Shown: piece by piece, positions 20,767 to 30,384 of the stretch
How positions within the stretch are numbered: the stretch's first letter is position 1
How the letters are laid out: every line of letters starts with the position of its first letter
Program-made: the position numbers and the translations under genes
The notes under the pieces: generated by a model
What the model saw: the letters and a program-made list of their open reading frames with translations, nothing else
What the model was told of the DNA's origin: nothing
Databases searched by the model: none
From: Massilia sp. Bi118
Lineage (GTDB): Bacteria; Pseudomonadota; Gammaproteobacteria; Burkholderiales; Burkholderiaceae_D
Reading direction: 5' to 3'
NCBI RefSeq assembly: GCF_918697865.1
Contig: NZ_CAKKMV010000002.1
Span: 62,001 to 126,000, forward strand
DNA: 64,000 bases

Positions 20767-21944
20767 TTATACCGCCAGCACGTAGCGTTCGCTCTTCATG
20801 CGCCAGCTGGCAAAGCCGACCGCCAGCAAGGCCACCAATGCCGAGCAGGAGAAGGTCATCACGAAAGGCAGGATGCCGACGTCGCCCTTGGTCATTTCGC
20901 GGAGCAGGGTCTGGTTCGACAGCATCGGCACCATGTACATCCAGGTGGCGGTCTTCAGCTCCATCATCGACACCACCACGCCCGGAATCAGCGGCACCAG
21001 GGTCACGAAACTGAGCACGCTCTGGGCTTCCTTGAAGGACTTGGCGTTCATCGCCAGCGCCACCTGCATGCCGGAGGCGAACAGGCAGAGCGGGATGGTG
21101 ACGACGATCAGCAGCGCCAGGTCGGCCCAGCCCAGGCTCCAGGACATGCCGATTTCCTCCAGCGGCAGCCAGGACAGGATTAGGTGCGCCAGCACCAGCT
21201 CGAGGGTGGTGCCGGCGACCGCCAGGCAGCCCGCGGTGAGCCATTTGCCGACCACCAGTTCCCAGGCCCTGGCCGGTTGCGCCATCAGCACTTCCATCGA
21301 ACGGCGTTCGCGCTCGCCGGCAGTGGTATCGACCGCGGTCGACAAGCCGCAGATGAAGACCGGCAGGAACAGGATGCCGAGCAGGCTGCCGATCAGGCCC
21401 GCGGAGCGCGAGGCGTTGGTGCCGGTGTCGAAGCGCTGCACCTGGATCGGCGCCAGCGTGGCCGGCGAGACCCCGTGCGCCAGCAGGCGTGCGCCGGCCA
21501 CGTTGGCGCTGTAGGCTTCCAGCACCTCCTCGACTTCGCGGCGGCGCTTGCCGTTCTCGTCGGCCGAGTCGTACCACAGCTCGATGCGCGCGGGACGCAT
21601 CGCCGCGTAGTTCTCGGTGAACTTGTCGGACACGCGCAGCACCACCGGATAGGTGCGCGCCTGCAGCAGCTTCGTGATGCCCTCTTCGTCGAGCGGGGCC
21701 TGGTTCTTGACGTTGATGTTGCGCTGCTTGAGCTGGGACATCAGCGTGGGCGCCTGGCTGGCGCCGATCACGGCGATCTCGACGCCTTCGCGTTCCGGCT
21801 TGGTGGCGCGGTTGATGCTCTGGTTGAGAATGTAACCGATCATCACCGGGTACATCAGCGTGAACAGCGCCAGCAGGCCGAGGGTGCGCTTGTCGCGCAG
21901 CGCCTCGCGCAGCTCTTTCAGGAACACGATCAAAAACTTGGGCT

Positions 21945-21948
<4 letters not shown>
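20767..21948 (-). CDS. ABC transporter permease (NatB-like)
   Basis: A 393-residue membrane subunit starting MKPKFLIVFLKELREALRDK, with one N-terminal membrane helix, a ~150-residue extracytoplasmic loop and about five to six C-terminal helices including LIGSLLGILFLPVFICGLS and LALLIVVTIPLCLFASG. The architecture matches the NatB subunit of Na+ exporters, but specificity cannot be deduced. The ATG (21948-21946) overlaps the TGA of the ATPase gene (ATGA), implying translational coupling. It is the last gene of a hydrolase-ATPase-permease operon. Confidence 0.93.
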
Positions 21949-22679
<731 letters not shown>

Positions 22680-22691
22680 GGCGAACTCGAT

Positions 22692-24143
22692 TCAGGGTTG
22701 CGGCCCGGCGCTGCCGAGCTGGAAGGTCGGGGCCGGGATCTCGGACAGGCATTTCGCATCCAGCGGGCTGCCCGGGCGGTCGAGGAAATCGCGCAGCAGG
22801 CGCGGCGCGCAGCCCAGCTGCGAGACGCCGTGGCCGGCATTCGCCACCACCAGCTGCTGGGCCTTGGGCATGCGGCGCGCGGCGCTTTCGGCGCGGCGCG
22901 GCGGCGTGACGGGGTCGAGGGCGCCGGACAGCAGCAGGGCCGGGGCCTGGATCGGGGCCGGCTCGACATACGGCACCGCCGGCACCTTGATCGTCTTGCA
23001 CAGGTTCGGAATGCGGTCGGCCAGCGGGCGTGTAAGCATCGAGGCGTCTTCCTTCATCAGCGCGGGGGTCATGCGCGGCACGTCCTCGGCGCAGACCACG
23101 GCCAGGTGCAGCAGGATGGCGCTGGAGGCGTCGCTGGCGAAGTCGCCGGCGATGTTGTGGCGCGCGATGAAAGGCTCCCAGCGGCCCTGGTAGGCGCTGT
23201 GCAGCAGGAAGGGCAGGCGGCGCGCGTCGGCCGGCGAATACAGGATGTTGTGCACGGTGCCGAAAAAGCGCGGGCCGGTCATGGTGAAGGTCACCGGCTG
23301 CGCCGTGCGCGGATCGGCAATCGCCAGCTTCAGGCCGGCCTCGGCGCGCGCGGCCAGCGTGTCCCATTCGGCGCGCAGGTTCGGGTAGGCCTTGTGGCAG
23401 GCGGCGTCGGCATCGCATTGGGCGAACAGCTTGTCGAGCGCGGCCTGGCCGTCGCGGCCGCCGGCCGGGATCACCTGCTCGGGCGCGGCGACGCCGTCCA
23501 GCACCAGGCTGCGCACGCTGTCCGGGAAGGCGCGCGCATAGGCCTGGCCGAGGCGGGTGCCGTAGGAGCCGCCCCAGACGTTGACCTTGCCGTAGCCGAG
23601 GGCCTTGCGTACCTGTTCGATGTCGCGCGCCGCCGCCGCGGTGGTGTAGGCGGCGAAGGGGACGTTCTTCGTGGCGATGCAGCTGCGCAGGGCCGCTTCG
23701 AGCTCGGCGTCGCTCAGCAGCTCCTCGTTCGGCGGGCTTTCGCAATCGAGCTTGCCGGACAGGCCGGTGCCGCGCTGGTCGATGAAGACGATGTCGCGGG
23801 TCGCGCGCACGCGCTTGAAGGCGGCCGACAGCAGCACCAGCACGTCGCTGCCGGCCTGGCCGGGACCGCCGGCCAGCACGAACAGCGGGTCGGGGCGCGC
23901 CGATTCGCGGAAGGCCGGGGCCACGGTCACGTGCAGCTTCAGGGTGTTTTCTTTCGGCTTGGCGTAGTCGAGCGGGGCGGCGACGGATAAACAACGCAGC
24001 GCTTCCTCGGCGCCGGGCAGGTGGCAGCTCCGGGCGGTGGGCTTGCTCGCGGCTGCGGCCGTATCGGGGGCAGCGGGGGCGGCAAGCGCGGATGCTGAGC
24101 ACAGCAGTGCAAGCAGGGTAGACAGGATGGGACGGATTTTCAC
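22692..24143 (-). CDS. Secreted alpha/beta-hydrolase (TAP/proline iminopeptidase-like)
   Basis: A 483-residue exported hydrolase. The signal peptide (LSTLLALLCSASALAAPAAP) is followed by a cysteine-containing mature start, an oxyanion region FVLAGGPGQAGSD, FIDQRGTGLSG, the nucleophile elbow GGSYGT, and a C-terminal TAP-like part with LSGALDPVTPP (Asp) and NAGHGVSQ (His). Relatives remove N-terminal residues from short peptides (tripeptidyl or prolyl aminopeptidases). The start is GTG at 24143, preceded by GGAGG. It leads the operon with the NatAB-like exporter, so hydrolase and exporter may serve a common peptide-like substrate; that is inference. Confidence 0.9.
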   Translation of the reverse strand: MKIRPILSTLLALLCSASALAAPAAPDTAAAASKPTARSCHLPGAEEALRCLSVAAPLDYAKPKENTLKLHVTVAPAFRESARPDPLFVLAGGPGQAGSDVLVLLSAAFKRVRATRDIVFIDQRGTGLSGKLDCESPPNEELLSDAELEAALRSCIATKNVPFAAYTTAAAARDIEQVRKALGYGKVNVWGGSYGTRLGQAYARAFPDSVRSLVLDGVAAPEQVIPAGGRDGQAALDKLFAQCDADAACHKAYPNLRAEWDTLAARAEAGLKLAIADPRTAQPVTFTMTGPRFFGTVHNILYSPADARRLPFLLHSAYQGRWEPFIARHNIAGDFASDASSAILLHLAVVCAEDVPRMTPALMKEDASMLTRPLADRIPNLCKTIKVPAVPYVEPAPIQAPALLLSGALDPVTPPRRAESAARRMPKAQQLVVANAGHGVSQLGCAPRLLRDFLDRPGSPLDAKCLSEIPAPTFQLGSAGPQP

Positions 24144-24276
24144 GGAGCCTCCTCTTCGATGTTGACCATACTAAATTGCTATTCTTTTTACGGTCAATCA
24201 AAAGTTGCAAAATTGCATTAATACTTGAGCGTGGGCGAGCGCGCATGAACCTGCTTGCGATCTCGCCAGGGCTGGC

Positions 24277-24306
24277 TTGACGGGAGAGGCTGAGATCCGC
24301 TATGAT
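24277..24306 (+). promoter_or_regulatory. Probable promoter of rplM-rpsI
   Basis: TTGACG (24277-24282) and TATGAT (24301-24306) with an 18-bp spacer give a near-consensus sigma-70 promoter. The ~95-nt leader contains a small hairpin, TCCGCA (24349-24354) with TGCGGA (24363-24368), which could take part in the L13 feedback control known from E. coli, though sequence alone does not show this. Confidence 0.65.
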
Positions 24307-24409
24307 CGTGGGCTTTCCATTTGCTCAGGAAAAGACAACAAGGCCGAGTCCGCAGTTTCTTTTGCGGAACCACCATTTGAGCATTTACACCTATATATAG
24401 GAAGTCAAC

Positions 24410-24838
24410 ATGAAAACTTTTTCCGCTAAGGGCCATGAAGTCCAGCGCGATTGGTACGTGATTGACGCGACGGACAAAGTCCTCGGACGTGTTGCCAGCG
24501 AAGTGGCACGCCGACTGCGCGGCAAACACAAGCCGGAATTTACTCCGCACGTCGACACCGGTGACTTTATCGTCGTCGTCAACGCAGGCAAGCTGCGCGT
24601 GACCGGCACCAAGGCCACCGCCAAGACCTACTACCGTCACTCGGGCTACCCGGGCGGTATCTACGAAACCAACTTCCTGAAAATGCAACAGCGCTTCCCG
24701 GGCCGTGCCCTGGAAAAAGCTGTCAAAGGCATGCTGCCGAAGGGCCCGCTGGGCTACGCAATGATCAAGAAGCTGAAGGTCTACGCGGAAGCAACCCACC
24801 CGCACGCCGCCCAGCAACCGCAAGCACTCGAATTCTAA
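24410..24838 (+). CDS. rplM: 50S ribosomal protein L13
   Basis: Early-assembly protein of the large ribosomal subunit. It has 142 residues, as in E. coli, beginning [20 protein letters not shown] with the conserved core [20 protein letters not shown] and [11 protein letters not shown] good ribosome binding site (AGGAAG) precedes the ATG. It forms the universal rplM-rpsI operon; rpsI starts 9 bp after its stop. Confidence 0.99.
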   Translation: MKTFSAKGHEVQRDWYVIDATDKVLGRVASEVARRLRGKHKPEFTPHVDTGDFIVVVNAGKLRVTGTKATAKTYYRHSGYPGGIYETNFLKMQQRFPGRALEKAVKGMLPKGPLGYAMIKKLKVYAEATHPHAAQQPQALEF

Positions 24839-24847
24839 GGAACTGAC

Positions 24848-25240
24848 ATGATCGGTAACTACAACTACGGCACCGGCCGTCGCAAGAGTGCAGTCGCCCG
24901 CGTCTTCATCAAGGCAGGCACCGGCCAGATCATCGTGAACGGCAAACCGGCCGCCGAGTACTTCTCGCGCGAAACCGGCCTGATGGTCATCCGTCAGCCG
25001 CTGGAACTGACCGGCAACGTCGAGCGTTTCGACATCAAGGTCAACGTGCATGGCGGCGGCGAGTCCGGCCAGGCAGGTGCAGTGCGCCACGGCATCACCC
25101 GTGCACTGATCGACTACGATGCAGGCCTCAAGGGCGATCTGGCACGTGCCGGTTTCGTCACCCGTGACGCCCGTGAAGTCGAGCGTAAGAAAGTTGGTCT
25201 GCGCAAAGCACGTCGCGCAAAGCAATTCTCGAAGCGTTAA
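24848..25240 (+). CDS. rpsI: 30S ribosomal protein S9
   Basis: Small-subunit protein whose C-terminal tail reaches the P-site tRNA. It has 130 residues with [19 protein letters not shown] near the start and the invariant basic end [18 protein letters not shown]. It is the second gene of the rplM operon, spaced 9 bp, with AAGGAA as ribosome binding site, and is followed by a strong terminator. Confidence 0.99.
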   Translation: MIGNYNYGTGRRKSAVARVFIKAGTGQIIVNGKPAAEYFSRETGLMVIRQPLELTGNVERFDIKVNVHGGGESGQAGAVRHGITRALIDYDAGLKGDLARAGFVTRDAREVERKKVGLRKARRAKQFSKR

Positions 25241-25277
25241 TTGGATCTGCAGCGCTTCTGCGCTGCTGCCAGACAGA

Positions 25278-25309
25278 AAGCCGCCCGCTGCAAAGCCGGC
25301 GGCTTTTTT
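25278..25309 (+). terminator. Terminator of the rplM-rpsI operon
   Basis: AAGCCGCC (25278-25285) pairs with GGCGGCTT (25298-25305), followed by a T-run. Confidence 0.9.
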
Positions 25310-25328
25310 GTTTAAAAAATCCGGAGTC

Positions 25329-25422
25329 AAAAATTCGGGGTCAGAACACTTTTCATCATCCGAAAAAGTGTTCTGACCCCGAATTTTTTTGCGAATCTTG
25401 CCAAATTCAGGGGTCTGACCCC
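25329..25422. repeat. Long palindrome of the GGGGTCAGA family plus a short companion
   Basis: A perfect 25-bp inverted repeat (25329-25353 with 25364-25388, 10-nt loop) contains GGGGTCAGAACAC in its arm. A shorter palindrome GGGGTCTGACCCC lies 21 bp further on (25410-25422). A related imperfect palindrome is at 28733-28770. It stands between rpsI and argC and is not needed for either gene. Such GGGGTCAGA-type palindromes are scattered in intergenic DNA of many Proteobacteria. Confidence 0.8.
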
Positions 25423-25491
25423 GGTTTGATTTTTCGCATAAAATTGCACCCTCAGCCTTGCTGGCATTTATTTACTTACGAAGGAAAGAAC

Positions 25492-26529
25492 ATGATCAAA
25501 GTTGGCATCGTTGGTGGTACCGGTTACACGGGCGTGGAGTTGCTGCGCCTGCTGTCAGCCCATCCCGAGGTGCAGCTGACCGCCATCACCTCGCGCAAGG
25601 AAGACGGCCTGCCGGTGGCGGACATGTTCCCGTCGCTGCGCGGCCACGTCGACCTGGCCTTCTCGAGCCCGGACAAGGCCGACCTGAGCAAGTGCGACGT
25701 CGTGTTCTTCGCCACGCCGCACGGCGTCGCCATGGCCCAGGCCCCGGCGCTGCTGGCTGCCGGCGTGAAAGTCATCGACCTGGCCGCCGACTTCCGCCTG
25801 AAGGACCGCGCCGCCTTCGAGAAGTGGTACAAGATGGAGCACACCGCCCCCGAGCTGATCGAGGAGGCGGTGTACGGTCTTCCTGAGCTGAACCGCGAAG
25901 ACATCAGGAAGGCCCGCTTGATCGCCAATCCGGGCTGCTACCCGACCACCATGCAGCTGGGCTTCTACCCGCTGCTGAAGGCCGGCCTGATCGATGCCGG
26001 CAACCTGATCGCCGACAGCAAGTCGGGCGTCTCGGGCGCCGGCCGCAAGGCCGAGATCGGCACCCTGTTCTCGGAAGCCAGCGACAACTTCAAGGCCTAC
26101 GGCGTGGCCGGCCACCGCCACACCCCGGAGACCTCGGCCCAGCTGCAGCGCTACACCGAGCAGAAAGTCGGCCTGATCTTCACGCCCCACCTGGTGCCGA
26201 TGATCCGCGGCATGCACTCGACCCTGTACGCGCGCCTGACGAATGACATCGACAACGCCGCCCTGCAGGCCCTGTTCGAAGATGCCTACCGTGATGACGA
26301 ATTCGTCGACGTCATGCCCTTCGGCTCGCATCCGGAAACCCGCTCGACCCGCGGCTCGAACATGCTGCGCATCGCGCTGCACCGTCCGGACGGCGGCGAC
26401 ACCGTGGTGATCCTGGTGGTCCAGGACAACCTGGTCAAGGGCGCCGCCGGCCAGGCTGTGCAGTGTATGAACCTGATGTTCGGCGTGCCGGAAAACATGG
26501 GACTGAAGCAAGTCGCGCTGTTGCCGTAA
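25492..26529 (+). CDS. argC: N-acetyl-gamma-glutamyl-phosphate reductase
   Basis: Third step of arginine synthesis: NADPH reduction of N-acetylglutamyl phosphate to the semialdehyde. The protein is 345 residues. It has an N-terminal dinucleotide-binding motif [16 protein letters not shown], the catalytic cysteine C149 in [12 protein letters not shown] and the conserved His in [15 protein letters not shown]. The frame is open 22 codons further up, but AAGGAAAG and family conservation fix the ATG at 25492. Confidence 0.97.
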   Translation: MIKVGIVGGTGYTGVELLRLLSAHPEVQLTAITSRKEDGLPVADMFPSLRGHVDLAFSSPDKADLSKCDVVFFATPHGVAMAQAPALLAAGVKVIDLAADFRLKDRAAFEKWYKMEHTAPELIEEAVYGLPELNREDIRKARLIANPGCYPTTMQLGFYPLLKAGLIDAGNLIADSKSGVSGAGRKAEIGTLFSEASDNFKAYGVAGHRHTPETSAQLQRYTEQKVGLIFTPHLVPMIRGMHSTLYARLTNDIDNAALQALFEDAYRDDEFVDVMPFGSHPETRSTRGSNMLRIALHRPDGGDTVVILVVQDNLVKGAAGQAVQCMNLMFGVPENMGLKQVALLP

Positions 26530-26649
26530 GCGCCATCCCCTCGCAAGGGTTGCTGACAAGATGCAGATCAAGGCAGCAGGTGTTGAGCACGGTAAATTGA
26601 CCTGTGCAATGCCGTGCCTGGCAACGCATCACTACGCGAGGGGACTACC

Positions 26650-27063
26650 ATGTTCGGTCGTAATGCAAAAAGCGAAATCGATAGCCTGATCGGCATTTCC
26701 GCGCGCATCGAAGGCGACCTCGTATTCACCGGCGGCCTGCGCATCGACGGCGAGGTGCATGGCAACGTGATCGCCGGCGGCGAAGCCGACAGCGTCCTGA
26801 TCGTCTCCGAGCACGCCCGCATCGAGGGCGAGGTGCGCTGCGCCAACCTGGTCGTCAATGGCTATATCGCCGGGACGGTCCGTTCGACGGAACTGCTTGA
26901 ATTACAGCCGAAAGGCCGCATACATGGGGATGTCCATTACCGCCTGCTGGAAATGCATGGCGGCGCCCTGGTGACGGGAAAGCTGACCCACGAAGCTGCC
27001 CCGATGCCGGCCGCCGAGCCGGTGTTTCATTTAGGTGTAACGGCGGAAGGGGCATCAGCATGA
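26650..27063 (+). CDS. Bactofilin (polymer-forming cytoskeletal protein)
   Basis: A 137-residue bactofilin. After a short polar N terminus (MFGRNAKSEIDSLIG) comes a run of short beta-repeats (RIEGDLVFTGGLRIDGEVHG, VRCANLVVNGYIAGTV and similar), the right-handed beta-helix that self-assembles into filaments without nucleotide. Bactofilins scaffold cell-wall enzymes or position polar structures; nearby M23 endopeptidase and anmK genes fit a wall-related context. GAGGGGAC upstream supports the ATG at 26650 over one 12 codons earlier. Confidence 0.93.
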   Translation: MFGRNAKSEIDSLIGISARIEGDLVFTGGLRIDGEVHGNVIAGGEADSVLIVSEHARIEGEVRCANLVVNGYIAGTVRSTELLELQPKGRIHGDVHYRLLEMHGGALVTGKLTHEAAPMPAAEPVFHLGVTAEGASA

Positions 27064-27117
27064 CTGGCGCCAACCGTCTATAATGGACGAAATCCGAATT
27101 CAATCAGGAGTTTATCC

Positions 27118-27495
27118 ATGACCGCAATCGCCGAATTGCATCGCTCGCAAGAGCAGGACGCCATGCCGTCGCCCATCAATTTCACCGATAGCGCCGCCCA
27201 GAAGGTCGCCCAGCTGATCGAAGAAGAAGGCAATCCCGACCTGAAACTGCGCGTGTTCGTGCAGGGTGGCGGCTGCTCCGGCTTCCAGTACGGTTTCACC
27301 TTCGACGAGATCATGAACGACGACGACACCGCGATGGAAAAGAACGGCGTCACCCTGCTGATCGACTCGATGAGCTACCAGTACCTGGTCGGCGCGGAAA
27401 TCGACTACAAGGATGACCTCGAAGGCGCCCAGTTCGTCATCAAGAACCCGAACGCCACTTCGACCTGCGGCTGCGGTTCGTCGTTCTCGGCGTAA
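27118..27495 (+). CDS. erpA: Iron-sulfur cluster insertion protein ErpA
   Basis: A-type carrier that delivers [4Fe-4S] clusters to apo-proteins. It has 125 residues; the three ligand cysteines are visible in [11 protein letters not shown] and STCGCGSSF. The start at 27118 has a good ribosome binding site (CAGGAG); a second in-frame ATG 15 codons later (MPSPINFT) would give the length of shorter homologues. TATAAT at 27079-27084 is a likely -10, though no good -35 is seen. Confidence 0.97.
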   Translation: MTAIAELHRSQEQDAMPSPINFTDSAAQKVAQLIEEEGNPDLKLRVFVQGGGCSGFQYGFTFDEIMNDDDTAMEKNGVTLLIDSMSYQYLVGAEIDYKDDLEGAQFVIKNPNATSTCGCGSSFSA

Positions 27496-27514
27496 GCGTC
27501 CGTTTCAAGAAAAG

Positions 27515-27545
27515 AAAGCCGCCCTGGCATGCCGGGCGGCTTTTT
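27515..27545 (+). terminator. Terminator after erpA
   Basis: AAAGCCGCCC (27515-27524) pairs perfectly with GGGCGGCTTT (27534-27543), followed by further T residues. Confidence 0.9.
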
Positions 27546-27553
27546 CATTGGTG

Positions 27554-27613
27554 CGTGGGCTCGGGGAGCCCACCCCACGTTGCCGCCCGTAGGGTGGGCA
27601 CCCTGTGCCCACC
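27554..27613. repeat. Pair of inverted GTGGGC-type palindromes (family 2)
   Basis: Two short palindromes in opposite orientation: GTGGGCTCGGGGAGCCCACC and, after ~12 bp, GGTGGGCACCCTGTGCCCACC preceded by GTA. A third copy, GGTGGGCACGGAGTGCCCACC followed by CTACG, is at 52086-52112. The arrangement is like a REP/BIME unit and lies between the convergent erpA and anmK. Confidence 0.75.
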
Positions 27614-27616
27614 AGT

Positions 27617-28720
27617 TCAAGCAGGGTACAGCGCACCCAAAACGCGAAGCCCCTTCGCCCCCGTCACCGCCGGCAAATTCCCCGGCCTGCGCCGGGTGAA
27701 CTGATAACCCAGCCAGGCAAAGGCCAGCGCCTCCACCCGATTCGGCGCCACGCCCAGCTCCTCGGTCGACCTGACCGGAATCCCGCCGCCCAGCGCCGCT
27801 TCGATGTCGCGCAACAGCACGCCGTTGTAGGCGCCGCCGCCGCACACGTAAACCGCCTGGGCCGGCTTATCCGCCGTTTCCGCCTGGATTGCGCGCGCGA
27901 TCGACACCGCTGTCAGCCGCGTCAGGGTTGCCTGCACGTCCGCCGACGCCAGGCCGGTATGCTGCGCCAGCTTCCCATCCAACCATTCTGCATGGAACAG
28001 GTCGCGGCCCGTGCTCTTGGGCGGCGGCTGGCGGAAGTAGGGCTCGTCCAGCAGAATCTCCAGCAATTGCTCGTCGACCTTGCCGGAAGCTGCGAAGGCG
28101 CCGTCCTCGTCATAAGCCTTGCCGGTGTGGCGCGCAACCCACAAATCCATCAGCACATTTCCCGGCCCGGTGTCATAGCCGCTCACGCGGCCGTCACCGT
28201 GCAACACGCTGATGTTGCCGATGCCGCCGATGTTCACCACCACCCGCACCGTTTTCGGCTTGCCGAAGCGGGCCTCGTGGAAGGCCGGCACCAGCGGCGC
28301 GCCCTGGCCGCCGGCGGCGATGTCGCGGGTGCGGAAGTCGGCGATCACGTCGACGCCCGTCAGTTCCGCCAGCAGGGCCGGATTATTGGTCTGGCGCGTA
28401 AAACCCAGTTCCGGGCGGTGGCGGATGGTCTGGCCATGCACGGCGACGGCGCGCACCGGCCCTGGCGCCTGGGCCAGCAATTGCTGCACGCATTCGGCAT
28501 AGCAGCGGGCGAGGGCGTTGGCGGCCAGCGCCTCGCGCTCGAGTTCGTTCTCGCTGGCGGCCTGCAGGGCCATCAATTCCTTGCGCAGCGCGGCGGGGAA
28601 GGGCGTGAAGGCGGCTTGCAGCGTGCGGATGCCGCGGCCGGAGAAATCGGCCAGCACGCCGTCGACGCCGTCCAGGCTGGTGCCGGACATCAGGCCAATA
28701 TAGAGAGAGGAAGCGGGCAT
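27617..28720 (-). CDS. anmK: Anhydro-N-acetylmuramic acid kinase
   Basis: Phosphorylates and opens 1,6-anhydro-MurNAc released from peptidoglycan, giving MurNAc-6-phosphate for recycling. It has 367 residues with family signatures [34 protein letters not shown] and NIGGIGNI, and the typical actin-like fold spacing. In Burkholderiales it usually lies next to an M23 endopeptidase and tyrS, as here. It is transcribed away from erpA's terminator and ends beside the GTGGGC repeats. Confidence 0.97.
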   Translation of the reverse strand: MPASSLYIGLMSGTSLDGVDGVLADFSGRGIRTLQAAFTPFPAALRKELMALQAASENELEREALAANALARCYAECVQQLLAQAPGPVRAVAVHGQTIRHRPELGFTRQTNNPALLAELTGVDVIADFRTRDIAAGGQGAPLVPAFHEARFGKPKTVRVVVNIGGIGNISVLHGDGRVSGYDTGPGNVLMDLWVARHTGKAYDEDGAFAASGKVDEQLLEILLDEPYFRQPPPKSTGRDLFHAEWLDGKLAQHTGLASADVQATLTRLTAVSIARAIQAETADKPAQAVYVCGGGAYNGVLLRDIEAALGGGIPVRSTEELGVAPNRVEALAFAWLGYQFTRRRPGNLPAVTGAKGLRVLGALYPA

Positions 28721-28732
28721 GATAGTCAGATG

Positions 28733-28770
28733 GGGGCAGAGCCCACCCGAGAAATTCGGGCTCTGACCCC
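28733..28770. repeat. Imperfect palindrome of the GGGGTCAGA family
   Basis: GGGGCAGAGCCC (28733-28744) faces GGGCTCTGACCCC (28758-28770) across a short AT-containing loop. It is related in sequence to the palindromes at 25329-25422 and lies just upstream of anmK. Confidence 0.7.
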
Positions 28771-28790
28771 ATGAATAGGGTTGTCAAAAG

Positions 28791-28822
28791 AAAAGCGCCT
28801 TGCACTCTTCAGTGCAAGGCGC
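28791..28822 (-). terminator. Terminator after the M23 peptidase gene
   Basis: A perfect 12-bp stem (GCGCCTTGCACT at 28795-28806 with its complement at 28811-28822). On the minus strand it is followed by CTTTTCTTTT. Confidence 0.85.
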
Positions 28823-28850
28823 CTTATTCTATCTGCAATTCGGCTGGATC

Positions 28851-30215
28851 TTAACGAGCAGCCATCGCGTTACCTGCCGGATTCAGCAGCGAGAAGCGGT
28901 GCGACATCTCGACGGCGGCGGTGGTGCGGAAGCGCGACAGTTCGCCCGAGGTCAGCGGCTGCTGCTGCAGGTTCTTCTGCGCCATCGGGTCGATGGCGTT
29001 GCCGCCGACACGGAATTCATAGTGCAGGTGCGGGCCGGTTGCCCAGCCGGTGGCGCCGACATAGCCGATCACGTCGCCCTGATGGACCTTCTGGCCCTTG
29101 CGCATGCCGCTGGCGAAGCGGCTCATGTGGCCGTAGGCGGTGCTGTAGTTGGACCAGTGCTTGAGCACGACCATGTTGCCGTAGCCATTCGACACGCCTG
29201 CGAAATCGACGGTGCCGTCGCCGGCGGCGCGGATCGGGGTGCCCATCGGGGCAGCCATGTCGATGCCCTTGTGCGCTTTCCAGACATTGAACACCGGGTG
29301 CACGCGCATCGAGAAGCCCGAGGAGATGCGGGTGAAGGCGACCGGCGACTTCAGGAAGGCTTTCTTCAGCGACTTGCCGTCCAGGCTGTAGTAGCCGCCC
29401 TGGTGGGTTTGCGGATCTTCGTACCAGACCGACTGGTAAGCCACGCCGCGGTTGACGAATTCGCCGGCCAGCACGCGGCCAGTACGGACCAGTTCGCCAT
29501 CCTGGTAGAAGGTTTCGTAGACGACGTTGAAACGGTCGCCGCGCTTCAGGTCGCCGCGGAAGTCGATGCTGGTCGAGAACATTTCGATGATCTGGTTGAC
29601 CACCGAATCCGGGATCTGGCCGCCGTCGACGTTGGCGTCGGTGGCAGCGTAGAGCGAGGAGGTGATTTCGCGCGAACGCATTTCGACGCGGCGCTCGAGC
29701 TCAGCCGGGGCCTTGCTGACGACGAATTTGTCGCCTTTGCGCATCACCGTGACGGTATTGAACTGATCCTTGCTGACCGGGATGGTCGCGCGCAGCGACA
29801 GCATCAGGCCGTTCTCGTCGGTTTCAGCCTGGATGCGCTTGCCGGTCTTGAGGCTCAGGATGCTGCGCGCCAGCTTGTCGCTGCGGACGAAGGCCGCTGC
29901 CTGCTGGTCGTCGATGCCGAGGCGGGTGAAGACGGAACCGAGGGAGTCGCCCGGACGGATACGTTCTTCGTGGATGAATTGCTGCTGGTCTTGCTGCAGG
30001 GCTGCGATCTGGTCTGCCAGGTTCGGCAGCTGCAGGTCCTGGGCGATGGACTTGACGGGGATGTCTGCGGCGTCCGGCGCGATCGGGGCGACTGCGGTCG
30101 CGCCGAAGGCACACAGTGCCAGGGCAGCGGCGCCGCCCGCAAGGATGCGGGTTTTACGGCTCGTTTCCGCGAGACCGAACCAGCGCTTGCCAGTGATTTT
30201 CTGTATTGGGTTCAT
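28851..30215 (-). CDS. M23 family peptidoglycan endopeptidase (MepM-like)
   Basis: A 454-residue membrane-anchored wall hydrolase. A single N-terminal membrane segment (about residues 24-45, LAGGAAALALCAFGATAV) is followed by an OapA/LysM-like region around residues 85-130 (RPGDSLGSVFTRLGI), a middle domain, and a C-terminal LytM domain with HKGIDMAAPMG (HxxxD), YGHMSRF and HLHYEFR (HxH) zinc ligands, all present, so it should be active. E. coli MepM cleaves D-Ala-mDAP cross-links to allow wall growth. It is divergent from tyrS over 169 bp, with anmK downstream beyond a terminator. Confidence 0.95.
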   Translation of the reverse strand: MNPIQKITGKRWFGLAETSRKTRILAGGAAALALCAFGATAVAPIAPDAADIPVKSIAQDLQLPNLADQIAALQQDQQQFIHEERIRPGDSLGSVFTRLGIDDQQAAAFVRSDKLARSILSLKTGKRIQAETDENGLMLSLRATIPVSKDQFNTVTVMRKGDKFVVSKAPAELERRVEMRSREITSSLYAATDANVDGGQIPDSVVNQIIEMFSTSIDFRGDLKRGDRFNVVYETFYQDGELVRTGRVLAGEFVNRGVAYQSVWYEDPQTHQGGYYSLDGKSLKKAFLKSPVAFTRISSGFSMRVHPVFNVWKAHKGIDMAAPMGTPIRAAGDGTVDFAGVSNGYGNMVVLKHWSNYSTAYGHMSRFASGMRKGQKVHQGDVIGYVGATGWATGPHLHYEFRVGGNAIDPMAQKNLQQQPLTSGELSRFRTTAAVEMSHRFSLLNPAGNAMAAR

Positions 30216-30384
30216 GCAATCAGTTAAAATTTACCGCTTCACTGTCCCAAGACGAACGCTTTTTCTTTTTGTTTTCTTACTTGTTGTCTGTGAAACTTTT
30301 CATGCGGCAAGATTGACGGGATCGCGAATTATATCAAAATACGGGGTCCTACAACCGTTTTAGCCATATTCCTACAAGAATTTT

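Noticed and set aside
24307..24409. L13 autoregulatory leader as a firm call
   Set aside because: Only a 6-bp hairpin is visible; nothing specific to the known E. coli L13 leader could be matched, so it is mentioned only under the promoter entry.
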